Counted from the first letter of the stretch, positions 9,774 to 19,545 are shown. The stretch is DNA of 64,000 bases from Sorlinia euscelidii (GCF_036452155.1 NZ_JAWJZY010000003.1), one strand, 5' to 3'. A program made the numbers and translations. The notes: generated by a model from the sequence alone, not told the origin.

Positions 9774-11327
9774 TTACTTCTCTCCAAAAATAATGCGTGG
9801 CGGGTAGGTGCGTTGTGGCACGATCAGCACCCACATGGTCATCGCGACCACAATGCCACCCATCACCATGTAAAAGTCGGATATCGTCAGAACAGCCGTC
9901 TGTTTTGCCAATTGCGCCTTGAAAGTGATCAGCGCGTCCGGTGAGCGCGCGGCGCCGTCCGGCAAAAGGGGTGGCGGGCGCTGCGACACCGGGTTCTGGC
10001 CCTGAAAAAGCCTGAACCTCTCCACGCCCAGCTGATCCGTCAAACGATCTGAATGGAGATGGCCGCGCCAGCGATAAGTAAGCTGCGCGAGCCAGATCCC
10101 CATTGACTCCGCAATGGCGCGCGGCGCGTTGACCAACGGCGAGGCAAACGGGCCGTCCGACGGTTTGAGCGAATTGGTCGACATCATCAGAAGGGGCAGC
10201 ACGATCATGGGTGCGGCGAGGCCCTGCATAAATTGCCAGAGATAGAAATTATCACGGTTCCAGCTTGAGGTGACGAAGCTGCTTCCGACACAGGCACCAA
10301 GCATCAGCACAAGCCCGCACATCGTCACAACACGGGAATCGACATGGCGGAGGTTCAGGACCATGGCGAGGATGGGGAGCAGCGCAAACTGCATCATCGC
10401 GATGAGAAGCGTCAGGGGATAAATCTGCTCTGGCCGGTAACCCGCAACCGATGTCAGAAAGGAAGATGGAATGGCGCTGGATGACGCGTTTGTCAGGATG
10501 AAGGCAAACAGCATGACGTTGCCGTAAAGAAAATTCCGCGCGTGGAGAAGTTGAAACCGCATGAGCGGCACGGGGTGAAACCACTCATTTATAATGAAGA
10601 GCGGAAGGCAGATAAGGCTGATGATGCTGAGAAACCAGATGCCAGGGTGATTGAACCAGTCGAGGCGGTCACCTTGCTCCAACATCGTTGAGAACGCGCC
10701 CATCCCGGCGATCAGCAAGCCGGTACCGCGCCAGTCAAATAACTTGAAACGCTCGTAACGCGGCTTATCGACCGGCATCCCGACCCAGAGTAACGCTGTG
10801 GCGATCGCGCCTAAAGGTATCGCCTGCCAGAAGACGAAGCGCCAATCGACGAAATCCGTCCAAAGTCCGGCGAGCGCCGTACTCAGGTTAGGGAAACATG
10901 TCGCCGTGAGGGCATAGGCCGCCAAGCCATATAACCTTATATGTGGTGATAAGACTCTCAGGGCGACCGTGATCAGCATCGGGATCGCAAAACCTGCCGC
11001 GAGCCCCTCAATAATACGAAGTGTCAGGATAACATGGAGATTAACCGTCAGCGGGATAAGGGAAGCTGCACCGACGGACATCGCAGCGATGAAAAACGCA
11101 AAACGTCGCAGGGTGAAGGTCAGGGCAAGCCATTGTGACAGGCCCATCCCGATAATCTGGGCAGTATGAAAAAAACTGATGAACCAGGTGCCTTGATCAT
11201 GACTGATGCCGAGCGCGCCGAAAATATCCGGTGCCGCGACGGAAGAGACCTGATCATTCAACTCCGATGTCATGGCGAGAATGATGACACCGGCCAGACC
11301 TGTTAAAGCGCGGCCTCGATCCGTCAC
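9774..11327 (-). CDS. MFS efflux pump, DHA2 (EmrB) family
   Basis: Proton-driven drug or metabolite exporter of 517 residues with about 14 predicted membrane segments, as usual for the DHA2 group. N-terminal features are LAGVIILAMTSELNDQVSSVAAPDI and the DQGTWFISFFHTAQIIGMGLSQWLA helix pair. It is the first gene of the operon with the HlyD adaptor and outer-membrane factor. The start is uncertain: GTG 11327 gives the full first helix, but its Shine-Dalgarno-like AAGG touches the start codon. The next in-frame ATG (MTSELNDQ) would cut into TM1. No regulator gene is adjacent. Confidence 0.9.
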   Translation of the reverse strand: MTDRGRALTGLAGVIILAMTSELNDQVSSVAAPDIFGALGISHDQGTWFISFFHTAQIIGMGLSQWLALTFTLRRFAFFIAAMSVGAASLIPLTVNLHVILTLRIIEGLAAGFAIPMLITVALRVLSPHIRLYGLAAYALTATCFPNLSTALAGLWTDFVDWRFVFWQAIPLGAIATALLWVGMPVDKPRYERFKLFDWRGTGLLIAGMGAFSTMLEQGDRLDWFNHPGIWFLSIISLICLPLFIINEWFHPVPLMRFQLLHARNFLYGNVMLFAFILTNASSSAIPSSFLTSVAGYRPEQIYPLTLLIAMMQFALLPILAMVLNLRHVDSRVVTMCGLVLMLGACVGSSFVTSSWNRDNFYLWQFMQGLAAPMIVLPLLMMSTNSLKPSDGPFASPLVNAPRAIAESMGIWLAQLTYRWRGHLHSDRLTDQLGVERFRLFQGQNPVSQRPPPLLPDGAARSPDALITFKAQLAKQTAVLTISDFYMVMGGIVVAMTMWVLIVPQRTYPPRIIFGEK

Positions 11328-11842
11328 CTTGCCGTGAAACCCCTGAACGTCAAAATCGCCCCCCTCGGCCTGACCCGCGCACGCGGGAAAGTGATCACTG
11401 CATCATCGTCAGATTATAAGATTTTTTAACATCGGCTCCTCAACATGTAAATCTCATGCCGGGACCACCGCGCCCATGTGCGCCACCTTGAGAGCTGATG
11501 GAATGATCTCATTTCTTACGTTTTTGACATAACTTATTGGTGTCTAAAGCGATTTTACGGTAAATCCGAGCCGATATTCCGGCATGTTTTATTGTTGCGG
11601 CTGGTGTATCTGGATATTAAACGATATCACATTTGTAATTTGTAAATGTTTCCATTTGCCCGTGGTTATTTTGCTCACTTTTACTTGAGTTCTAAAGGAC
11701 ATATGCCCACCTGTTGTAGATTAACCACAGGTGAACAATTTCGTTACAGTCAGTTACGAAATCGCGCTTGACCCGTTGCACGTCCCGTAAACGTCATGCA
11801 AGATTTCCGGCATATCCCTTCAACCTGAACGTAGAGCGATCA
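11328..11842. promoter_or_regulatory. Divergent control region: efflux operon / TonB receptor
   Basis: A 515 bp AT-rich spacer with no recognisable gene. It contains three inverted repeats upstream of the TonB receptor. ACATTT / AAATGT (11629-11634 and 11644-11649) encloses two direct copies of TTTGTAA. CACCTGT / ACAGGTG lies at 11708-11714 and 11727-11733. ATTTCGT / ACGAAAT lies at 11738-11744 and 11756-11762. The last two are about 80-130 bp before the receptor start and look like operator sites. The regulator is not encoded nearby. Confidence 0.45.
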
Positions 11843-14764
11843 ATGGCCGTATCCCCCGGAAGTCATCTTTACGCGGCCCTTTTTTTGGGCACGACCGTTT
11901 TGATGGCGTTACCATCCCCGATCGTGGCTGACACGATAAATGCGCCTCATGCGCACAAAAAAGTCACAGTGCGCGCCGGGCAAAAGCAACAGCATAAAAT
12001 CGCGCCCTCAACGCGCGCAGCGGTGCCCGGGGCTGAGGTCCGTGCCGCCAAAGCCAAACGCGTGCTGTCCGCGCCGCAATCTTTCAATGCTTCCCAGGCG
12101 GAAAGCATTACCGTGACGGGCTCCATGCTGGGTGCTGGTAAAAACGTGGACCCCAATCCTGTTCAGGTGGTCACCGCGGCACAGATTGAGAAAACAGGCG
12201 CGACAAATTTGTCTGATTTCTTCTCCCGACTCCCCTCTGTCGGCTCTTCAGCATCGGGAAATAACAACCCCAATGGGGGTGGCGGCGTCTCCTGCACCGA
12301 CCTGCGCAATCTCGGCCTGACGCGCGTCCTGGTCCTGATTGACGGCAAACGCACCACCGTGAACGGTAATTCAAATTGCGTTGACCTCAACAGCATTCCG
12401 CTTGAACAAGTCAAAAGTGTTGAAATCCTGAAGGATGGTGGCTCAGAGCTTTATGGCGCGGATGCCGTCTCAGGCGTTATCAACATTAAAATGCGTCACG
12501 ATGTCGGCTATGGCAGCATCGATATTTACGGTGGCATCAGTCAGTATGGCGACGCGCCGGTGGGGCGCCTTTCCGCGTTTAAAGGCTGGAACTTCGATCA
12601 CGGTAAGGGAAACATCACCCTTTTCGGCCAGTATCTGACCCAGACGGGCATTATGGCGCGCAATCGTGACTGGGCCAGAAATCCGCAGATGAACAACCCT
12701 GTCTCCGGCACACCGAGCTTCGGGTCCTCTCTGACGCCGAATGGGCAGTTCCAGACGGCGGATGGCAACTCTTTCACAACGACAAATGGCGGACAGAGCT
12801 TCCAGCCTTACACGTCGAAGGATAATTACAATTTCAACCGCCTTTCGTCTTTGACGAGCAGTTTTCAGAATGCGTCTCTTTCAGGTGATGCGCATTACGA
12901 TTTCAACAAGCATTTCACCCTTTATTCAAACGTCTTATACAGCCATCGCACGAGTAATTCCTTCCTCGCGCCGGAGCCTATTCTGGGTTCTATCCCGCCA
13001 AGTCCCTACGCGTCGAACGTCACGGTGCCGGCCAATTACCCCGGAAATACGTTTGGCCAGGATGTGACAGCCTATAAGCGCATTGCTGAATGGGGACCGC
13101 GTCGCAACGAATATGCGACCGACACGGTCACGGCCCAGTGGGGTGCCAAAGGCGAAGCTTTCGATAAATGGATGTATGATGTCTCCGAAACCTGGGGGCA
13201 GAATGACGAGCGCGCGCAGATGATCAATGCGGGCAATTACGCCAGCCTGCTGAATGTGTGGGGTTTGCGAGCTGCCAATCCAGGCGACCCGAACACGTCG
13301 TTGATCTATGACCCCTCTGTCTGCATGGCGTCGGCAGGATGCTCATTCTCCAATATTTTCGGGCCGCTTTCCCCGGGGTCAGCGCGTTACTCCAATCTCA
13401 CAACCGTCACCAATACGAGTTACACCTTCCACGACCTTAACTTCCGCGTGCATAAAAATGACGTCGTCAAAATGCCCTGGAAAAATGGTGGCAGCCTCGG
13501 CATCGCCTTCGGGATGGAGCATCGCGATGAGTCCCTTTCTTATCGTCCTGACCAATATATCTCGAGCGGTCAGGCCGCGACGAATGTGCAGTCGGCGACG
13601 CAGGGCGGGTTCAATGTCAGCGAAGGTTATCTGGAAGGCAAGTTACAGCTCCTGAAAGATGCTGATTACGCCAAGGATCTGACCATTGACGGTCAGGGAA
13701 GATTCTCCTCCTACAACACTTTCGGCACGACGAAGAACTGGAAGGTCGGGATCAACTGGTCGCCCTCACGCGACATTCGTTTCCGCGGCACGCTGGGCAC
13801 GTCCTTCCGTCAGCCTTCCGTCTGGAATCTCTATGGTGGGCAGGCCGTGAGTTACGAGCAGGCTTTTGACCCTTGCGCCCAAGTTGGTTCCTACGGTGCC
13901 AATTCGGGTAATGTCGCGGCCGCCTGCGCGCGCGCCGGTCTCTCGCCGAATTTCCAGCAGGTGGGAAATGGTCAGGTTCAGACGCTGCAGGGTGGCAACC
14001 CCCAGGTGCAACCTGAGGTTGGCCGCACCTATACTTTTGGCACAGTCCTGACACCGCGGCAGATCCCCAATCTGATGGTTTCCGTCGAGTATTGGCACTA
14101 TACAGTCAAGAACATGATCTCCCAGTTAGGGACTCAATATATCCTTGATCAGTGCTACGCGCAGAATTCTGCCGGTTACTGCGCTGACGTGCAGCGGAAT
14201 GCGAGCACGGGTCAGATCCAGGCTGTGCAGGCGCTTTGGGGTAATAATGGTAGCTTGCGCACAGGTGGTATCGATTTCGATCTCGATTACGCTATTCGTC
14301 TGACGCGCCACGATCGCCTGTTGCTCAGCAATAATTTTCAGGGCCTCGTGAGCTATGAGCGGCAATGGAATAACGGCGGACCGTGGTTCAATTACACAGG
14401 TCGTCTCCTTTATAACAATGACAGCGGACAACCGCGCGTGCGGGATTACGCAACGCTGACATGGCGTCACAAGGATTTCAGCCTCACGTATATGATGCAA
14501 TATGTGGGTGGCATGGTCTGGAACGATCAGACAAATGACATCACCGCGCAGACAGGGGGTCGCCATTCGACACCGGGGATCTTCTCACATGATTTGACGG
14601 CTTCCTACCATCTGAATCAGTGGAATTTCACTGTGGGCGTGAATAATCTGTTCGACAAGAAACCGCCTTTCGTCGTCAGTGCCGGGACGAACACAAATGT
14701 CTTCCAATATGGCTATCTCATGCTGGGCCGCAATGTGTTCGGCCAGATCGGTTTGGAGTTCTGA
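11843..14764 (+). CDS. TonB-dependent outer-membrane receptor
   Basis: About 973 residues: signal peptide (MAVSPGSHLYAALFLGTTVL to IVADT), a linker rich in Ala and Lys, a plug domain (ESITVTGSMLGAGKNVDPNPV onward, with VLVLIDGKRTTVNGN and VEILKDGGSELYGADAVSGVINI) and a 22-strand barrel ending in the typical aromatic GQIGLEF. The plug has Cys residues around SCTDLRNLGL and SNCVDLNSIPL, as in the subfamily common in Sphingomonadales and acetic acid bacteria, whose substrates are often sugars or peptides. I chose ATG 11843 because it gives a clean signal peptide; an in-frame TTG 75 bp upstream would extend it. Neighbouring ketose kinase and SDR genes suggest, but do not prove, a carbohydrate ligand. 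Confidence 0.93.
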   Translation: MAVSPGSHLYAALFLGTTVLMALPSPIVADTINAPHAHKKVTVRAGQKQQHKIAPSTRAAVPGAEVRAAKAKRVLSAPQSFNASQAESITVTGSMLGAGKNVDPNPVQVVTAAQIEKTGATNLSDFFSRLPSVGSSASGNNNPNGGGGVSCTDLRNLGLTRVLVLIDGKRTTVNGNSNCVDLNSIPLEQVKSVEILKDGGSELYGADAVSGVINIKMRHDVGYGSIDIYGGISQYGDAPVGRLSAFKGWNFDHGKGNITLFGQYLTQTGIMARNRDWARNPQMNNPVSGTPSFGSSLTPNGQFQTADGNSFTTTNGGQSFQPYTSKDNYNFNRLSSLTSSFQNASLSGDAHYDFNKHFTLYSNVLYSHRTSNSFLAPEPILGSIPPSPYASNVTVPANYPGNTFGQDVTAYKRIAEWGPRRNEYATDTVTAQWGAKGEAFDKWMYDVSETWGQNDERAQMINAGNYASLLNVWGLRAANPGDPNTSLIYDPSVCMASAGCSFSNIFGPLSPGSARYSNLTTVTNTSYTFHDLNFRVHKNDVVKMPWKNGGSLGIAFGMEHRDESLSYRPDQYISSGQAATNVQSATQGGFNVSEGYLEGKLQLLKDADYAKDLTIDGQGRFSSYNTFGTTKNWKVGINWSPSRDIRFRGTLGTSFRQPSVWNLYGGQAVSYEQAFDPCAQVGSYGANSGNVAAACARAGLSPNFQQVGNGQVQTLQGGNPQVQPEVGRTYTFGTVLTPRQIPNLMVSVEYWHYTVKNMISQLGTQYILDQCYAQNSAGYCADVQRNASTGQIQAVQALWGNNGSLRTGGIDFDLDYAIRLTRHDRLLLSNNFQGLVSYERQWNNGGPWFNYTGRLLYNNDSGQPRVRDYATLTWRHKDFSLTYMMQYVGGMVWNDQTNDITAQTGGRHSTPGIFSHDLTASYHLNQWNFTVGVNNLFDKKPPFVVSAGTNTNVFQYGYLMLGRNVFGQIGLEF

Positions 14765-14793
14765 CGCATCGTTTGATGGCGATCAGACGGGCA

Positions 14794-14821
14794 AAAAGGG
14801 GCTGCTTCGGCGGCCCCTTTT
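14794..14821 (+). terminator. Rho-independent terminator after the TonB receptor
   Basis: Twelve-pair stem (AAAAGGGGCTGC with GCGGCCCCTTTT, one G-T wobble) closed by a stable TTCG tetraloop and ending in four T residues. The A run on the left arm could let it act in both directions. Confidence 0.88.
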
Positions 14822-14896
14822 CATTTGATCTGTGATCTTGCACAAAAATTGCGTTCTGGATATTGCGAATTTTCCGTTTCCTTCGCATCATGCCCC

Positions 14897-14909
14897 TTAC
14901 AAATTGTAA
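14897..14909. promoter_or_regulatory. Palindromic putative operator TTACAAATTGTAA
   Basis: Perfect palindrome with 6 bp arms (TTACAA / TTGTAA) around a single A, starting 25 bp before the FGGY kinase start codon. A weak promoter, TTGCAC at 14838-14843 with TATTGC at 14861-14866, lies just upstream. A repressor bound at the palindrome would therefore block early transcription. The half-site TTGTAA also occurs twice in direct orientation near 11631-11647, upstream of the TonB receptor. Confidence 0.45.
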
Positions 14910-14921
14910 ATAAGGCGTGTC

Positions 14922-16550
14922 ATGGACGTTGTTATCGGTATCGATGTAGGGACGGGAAGCGCCCGCGCAGGTATATTTGACCTCTCCGGCGCGAAGCTTG
15001 CTTCCGCTGTTATTGAAACACAGTCATGGCGCCCGCAACCTGACTTTATCCAACAATCATCGGAGGATATCTGGCAGGCCGTCTGCCAATCTGTCCGTGA
15101 GGCCATGGGCAAAATCACAGATCCCACGTTACAGGTCTGCGGTATCGGGTTTGATGCAACATGCTCAATGGTTGTGCGAGACAGAAACGGTGAAAGTCTC
15201 TCCATTGATCCGCAAGGCGCTGCAGGGCAGGACGTCATTCTCTGGGCAGATCACCGTGCCCTCAAGGAAACGGCTGAAATCAACGCGATGGGGGATGATG
15301 TTCTCCGCTACGTTGGTGGCGTCATATCCCCCGAAATGGAGACGCCGAAACTTCTATGGATCAAACGGCACCTTCCACATATTTATCGTGAGGCCGGATA
15401 TTTCTTCGACCTGCCTGATTTCCTGACATGGCGGGCAACAGGCTCGGATGCGCGTTCTTCCTGTTCCGTTACGTGTAAATGGACCTATCTTGCGCATGAG
15501 AAGCGTTGGAGCGCCTCTTATTTTGAGAAGATCGGCCTCGCCGACCTCGTGGAGGAAAATTTCCAACGTATCGGGCAAACGATATTGCCCATCGGGCAAT
15601 GTGTCGGAGATGGTCTCACGACGCAGGCGGCTTCTGAACTCGGGTTACAGGAAGGCACGAAAGTCGGGGTTTCGATCATTGATGGCCATGCGGGCGGGAT
15701 CGGTCTGCTGGGCATCGCGGATGAAGAGTGCGATTTCGACAATGTGATCAATCAGCGTGTCGCGCTGATCGCGGGGACTTCCAATTGCCACATGGCTGTC
15801 TCTCCGGAGGCGCGCTTTATTGACGGCGTCTGGGGGCCATATTACCAGGCCATGGTCCCCGGAATGTGGTTGACGGAGGCGGGTCAATCGGCCGCCGGGG
15901 CCTTGATCGACTTCAACATCAAAACCCACGCCGCCTTCCCTGCTCTCGAGGAAAAGGCGGCGCAGGAGAAGATCAATATCTACGAAGCGCTGAATGGCTG
16001 CATCCGGGAGATTGAGGCGCGCGAGGGTGAGATGCGCCTGACGCGGCGGCTGCATGTCCTGCCCGATTATAATGGTAATCGCGCACCCCACGCCAATCCG
16101 GAGAGTCGCGGCGCGGTGCTCGGCCTCTCACTCTCCGCCGAATTGCGTGACCTGGCCGCACTTTATCTCGCGACAATTCAGGGGCTGGCTTATGGCACGC
16201 GGGATATCATTGAGGCGCTCAATGCAAGAGGCTATGCGATTGACACGATCATCGCGACAGGGGGCGGCACGAAAAATCCGATTTTCCTGCGGGAGCACGC
16301 CAATGCCACAAACTGCCGTATCATCCTGCCGAAGGAACCGGATTCCGTTTTGCTGGGTTCCGCCATATTGGGCGCTATGGCGGCGGATCGTTTCAAGAGC
16401 TTCCCGGAAGCCATGGCGGCCATGAGTCAGCATGGCACCGTGATTGATCCTGATCCCCGTTCCAAGGCGTTTCATGACGCAAAATATGTGATCTTTAAAC
16501 GAATCTATGCCGGGCAGGAGAATTTCCGCAACCTCATGGCGCCGTTCTGA
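14922..16550 (+). CDS. FGGY-family ketopentose kinase, D-ribulokinase type
   Basis: Cytoplasmic ATP-dependent sugar kinase, 542 residues, two actin-like domains. The N-terminal phosphate loop is IGIDVGTGSARAGIFDLSG. The central segment IAGTSNCHMAVS, followed by GVWGPYYQAMVPGMWLTEAG, is characteristic of the D-ribulokinase / human FGGY subgroup rather than xylulokinase or glycerol kinase. The C-terminal ATP site is IIATGGGTKNPIFL with PDSVLLGSAILGAM. The product would be D-ribulose 5-phosphate, entering the pentose phosphate pathway. The SDR gene 76 bp downstream probably makes the ketose from a pentitol such as ribitol or D-arabinitol. Start supported by AAGGCG upstream. Substrate assignment is by family only. 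Confidence 0.88.
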   Translation: MDVVIGIDVGTGSARAGIFDLSGAKLASAVIETQSWRPQPDFIQQSSEDIWQAVCQSVREAMGKITDPTLQVCGIGFDATCSMVVRDRNGESLSIDPQGAAGQDVILWADHRALKETAEINAMGDDVLRYVGGVISPEMETPKLLWIKRHLPHIYREAGYFFDLPDFLTWRATGSDARSSCSVTCKWTYLAHEKRWSASYFEKIGLADLVEENFQRIGQTILPIGQCVGDGLTTQAASELGLQEGTKVGVSIIDGHAGGIGLLGIADEECDFDNVINQRVALIAGTSNCHMAVSPEARFIDGVWGPYYQAMVPGMWLTEAGQSAAGALIDFNIKTHAAFPALEEKAAQEKINIYEALNGCIREIEAREGEMRLTRRLHVLPDYNGNRAPHANPESRGAVLGLSLSAELRDLAALYLATIQGLAYGTRDIIEALNARGYAIDTIIATGGGTKNPIFLREHANATNCRIILPKEPDSVLLGSAILGAMAADRFKSFPEAMAAMSQHGTVIDPDPRSKAFHDAKYVIFKRIYAGQENFRNLMAPF

Positions 16551-16626
16551 CGTCATGCAACCGCATTTAACGGGAGGTCCGATGATGAGGTCAGGCCCTC
16601 CGCGCATCGGCTGAGAAGGAGAAGTC

Positions 16627-17400
16627 ATGTACGCTGAAAAATATCGTCTTGATGGCAAAGTGGCGCTGATCACGGGCGGCGCTCAAAATATCGGTCTCGC
16701 CAGTGCGACGGCGCTGGCCGAAATGGGGGCTCGTGTCATTCTCGGCGATATCAATCTTGATCACGGCCGCAAAGCCGCTGAAGGGCTTCGGCAGAAATCA
16801 TTTGATGCACGCTGCGTCAAGCTCGATGTCACGTCCTTCAATTCCGTGCGCGCCTGTGTCAATGACATCATGTCGATTGAGGGGCGCATTGACATCCTCG
16901 TCGCCAGCGCCGGCATCTGCATTTCCGAAGTTCATGCTGAGGACATGTCAGAGGATCAATGGCTTAAGCAGATTGATATCAACCTCAACGGCGTGTATCG
17001 CACCTGTCAGACTGTGGGCAAAGTCATGATCGCGCAAAATTCCGGCGTTATCATCGCGATCGGCTCCATGTCGGGGCAGATCGTCAATCGCCCGCAGGGT
17101 CAATGTGCTTATAATGCGTCCAAGGCCGGGGTGCATCATTACGTCAAGTCGATCGCCGCGGAATGGGCAAAATACAATATCCGCGCCAATGTCATCGCGC
17201 CAACCTATATTGAAACCGAGCTGACGCGGTTCGGTATGGAAAAACCCGAACTCTACGATTCATGGATCGCCGATACACCGATGGGGCGTGTTGGACAGCC
17301 GGAGGAAATCGGGAGCGTTGTCAGCTTCCTCGCCTCCGACGCGGCCAGCCTCATGACGGGCGCGGTCGTCAACGTTGATGGTGGCTTCACTGCCTGGTGA
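16627..17400 (+). CDS. SDR-family oxidoreductase, probable polyol/ketose dehydrogenase
   Basis: 257-residue NAD(P)-dependent short-chain dehydrogenase. The cofactor loop is TGGAQNIGLAS (the usual third Gly is present, with an Asn before the Ile). VASAG is the stabilising motif near 95. The catalytic Ser lies in IAIGSMSGQ and the YxxxK pair is YNASK. The C-terminal VNVDGGFTAW is classical. An acidic Asp after beta-2 (ILGDIN) suggests NAD preference. AGAAGGAGAAG just upstream gives a strong ribosome site. Position directly behind a D-ribulokinase-type kinase argues for interconversion of a pentitol and D-ribulose. Confidence 0.85.
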   Translation: MYAEKYRLDGKVALITGGAQNIGLASATALAEMGARVILGDINLDHGRKAAEGLRQKSFDARCVKLDVTSFNSVRACVNDIMSIEGRIDILVASAGICISEVHAEDMSEDQWLKQIDINLNGVYRTCQTVGKVMIAQNSGVIIAIGSMSGQIVNRPQGQCAYNASKAGVHHYVKSIAAEWAKYNIRANVIAPTYIETELTRFGMEKPELYDSWIADTPMGRVGQPEEIGSVVSFLASDAASLMTGAVVNVDGGFTAW

Positions 17401-17433
17401 CACCAATCCCACCCGCCAAAGGGCGCGATGACG

Positions 17434-18060
17434 TCACTTATCATGCGTATAGGCGCGCTGGGTTGCCGGGCGGGCGATGATCGCATCGCGCCATTTCGCC
17501 ACATGGGGAAATTGATCAAGATCGATGGATTGCGCCTTCCAGGTTTTCGTCCAAGGAAAAGCGGCCATATCCGCGATGGAGTATTCCGTTCCGGCAAGCC
17601 AGCCCCCGTTCGACGCCAGGCGCCGATCGAGCACGCCGTAAAGTCGTGACGTCTCATCCTGATAACGCTTGATGGCGTAAGGAATTTTCTCAGGCGCATA
17701 GAGGGAGAAATGGTGATTCTGCCCCAACATCGGCCCGAAACCTGCCATTTGCCAGAAAAGCCATTCCATTGTCTCCAGCCTGACCCGCGCGGTGCGTGAC
17801 AGAAACTGCCCCGTTTTTTCCGCGAGATAGTGGAGAATGGCACCCGACTCAAACACGCTGATCGCCGCGCCCCCGTCAGCGGGCGCGTGGTCGATGATCG
17901 CGGGCATTTTGTTGTTCGGCGAAATCTTCAGGAAAGCCGGGTCAAATTGCGCGCCCGACGAAATATCGACGGGTATGATGCGATAAGGAAGACCTACCTC
18001 CTCCAGAAACATCAGAATTTTGAAACCGTTCGGTGTGGGCCAGAAATAGAGATCAATCAT
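17434..18060 (-). CDS. Glutathione S-transferase family protein (YfcG-like)
   Basis: 208 residues. The N-terminal thioredoxin-fold domain (LYFWPTPNGFKILMFLEEVGLPY, then NNKMPAIID with the cis-Pro, and VFESGAILHYLAEK with the glutathione-binding Glu-Ser) is followed by an all-helical domain (LDRRLASNGGWLAGTEYSIADMAAFPW). The TPNG start and SPNNKMPAI pattern resemble the YfcG/Nu-class disulfide-bond oxidoreductases of bacteria. Likely cytoplasmic, using glutathione to reduce disulfides or peroxides. Single gene, converging with the SDR gene. Confidence 0.9.
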   Translation of the reverse strand: MIDLYFWPTPNGFKILMFLEEVGLPYRIIPVDISSGAQFDPAFLKISPNNKMPAIIDHAPADGGAAISVFESGAILHYLAEKTGQFLSRTARVRLETMEWLFWQMAGFGPMLGQNHHFSLYAPEKIPYAIKRYQDETSRLYGVLDRRLASNGGWLAGTEYSIADMAAFPWTKTWKAQSIDLDQFPHVAKWRDAIIARPATQRAYTHDK

Positions 18061-18216
18061 GCATCAACTCCCGTCTGCTGCATCACAGTTTTTACACAGC
18101 GTCATGCAGAACGGTAACCCTAAGCCGACTCCAGCGCCATTTTTAAGCACGGTAAATTCACTGGGTCGGACGAAGAAGAAGCCACACGATTTCAGGCAGA
18201 GTAAAACGTCGCCTTG

Positions 18217-19545
18217 TCAGTCCTTGAAGGCGCCTGGACGCCCATAACCACCCGGCGCACGGTGGGACATACGCCGCCCTCCCGGCCGTGCCGCATGTGG
18301 CGCGGCGTGTCCGCGTGCCGGGCCGCGTCCATTCTGATTGCCACGGCGACCGCCATGCCGACCGCCCCCGCCCAGAACGGGCGGTTTCATGCGGGATAAT
18401 CGGGCCGTCTCGGAGTGGAAACGATGCTGATCAATGATCGTCAGTGATTTGCCGATCAGCTTTTCAATATCATGCAGCCACGCGCGCTGTTCCGCATCGC
18501 AAAGGGCAATGGCGCAACCATCGCGACCCGCACGCGCCGTGCGCCCGATGCGATGCACGTAGCTTTCCGCAACATTGGGCAGGTCGTAATTGATGACGTG
18601 ACTCACATCATCGACATCAATGCCGCGAGAGGCGATATCCGTCGCGACGAGCACCTTGACCCGACCGGATCGGAAGCCAGACATGGCCCGCTCCCGCGCG
18701 CCCTGCGACTTATTGCCATGTATCGCTTCCGCCGCGACACCGTTTTTGGTGAGGAATTCAGCGACCTTGTTTGCCTCATGTTTCATCAGCGTGAAGATAA
18801 TCGCCGATTTCACCTTTTCACTCGCCACGAGCTCCAAAGTGAGCGGCTTCTTATTTTCCGAATCGACAAAGAGGACGACCTGCTGAATCCGCTCAACGGT
18901 GCTGGAAGGCGGCGTCACGGTGACGGTCGCCGGGTTATTCAGCAGAGATTGCGCAAGGTCCGAGATGGCATTGGGCATCGTCGCTGAAAACAGCAATGTC
19001 TGACGCTTGGGCGGCAAAAGCGCCATGATGCGCTTGATGTCATGGACGAAGCCCATATCAAGCATGCGGTCCGCCTCATCCAGGACGAGGACTTCCAGTT
19101 GAGAAAGGTCGATATATCGCTGCCCGATGAGATCAAGCAGTCGCCCCGGTGCCGCAGTCAGAATATCGACGCCCGATCGCATCGCTTCCACCTGTCGGCC
19201 CTGACCAACGCCGCCGAAAATGACGGCGTGGCTCAGCCTCATATGCTTGGCGTATGACCGGATATTATCGTTGATCTGGGAAGCGAGCTCCCGCGTTGGC
19301 GCCAGGATCAGCGCGCGGGGGCAGCGGGGTGTCGTCGCCCTGGGGTGGCGGCTTATGTGGTCCAGAATCGGTAACGCAAAGGCGGCCGTCTTGCCTGTGC
19401 CCGTCTGTGCAAGGCCCAGAAGGTCACGCCCTTCCAGCAGATAAGGGATCGCCCGCTCCTGAATCGGGGTCGGGGTGACGTATCCCATATCCTGCAAGGC
19501 GCGTTGTATCGGTAGCGCAAGTTCGAGATCTGCAAAGGTAACCAT
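18217..19545 (-). CDS. rhlE: DEAD-box RNA helicase, RhlE type
   Basis: ATP-dependent RNA helicase for ribosome assembly or RNA turnover. Motifs in order: Q motif with PTPIQERAIPYLLEGRD, Walker A AQTGTGKTAAF, APTRELASQI, GG, TAAPGRLLDL, DEAD in VLVLDEADRMLDMGF, SAT, then VATDIASRGIDVDDV and YVHRIGRTARAG. The C-terminal tail of about 50 residues is rich in Gly and Arg (GGGGRHGGRRGNQNG), a usual RNA-binding extension. I chose ATG 19545 because GAAGGGG lies eight bases upstream and the product starts MVTFADLELALP. An in-frame GTG at 19623 would add 26 unlike residues. Confidence 0.94.
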   Translation of the reverse strand: MVTFADLELALPIQRALQDMGYVTPTPIQERAIPYLLEGRDLLGLAQTGTGKTAAFALPILDHISRHPRATTPRCPRALILAPTRELASQINDNIRSYAKHMRLSHAVIFGGVGQGRQVEAMRSGVDILTAAPGRLLDLIGQRYIDLSQLEVLVLDEADRMLDMGFVHDIKRIMALLPPKRQTLLFSATMPNAISDLAQSLLNNPATVTVTPPSSTVERIQQVVLFVDSENKKPLTLELVASEKVKSAIIFTLMKHEANKVAEFLTKNGVAAEAIHGNKSQGARERAMSGFRSGRVKVLVATDIASRGIDVDDVSHVINYDLPNVAESYVHRIGRTARAGRDGCAIALCDAEQRAWLHDIEKLIGKSLTIIDQHRFHSETARLSRMKPPVLGGGGRHGGRRGNQNGRGPARGHAAPHAARPGGRRMSHRAPGGYGRPGAFKD

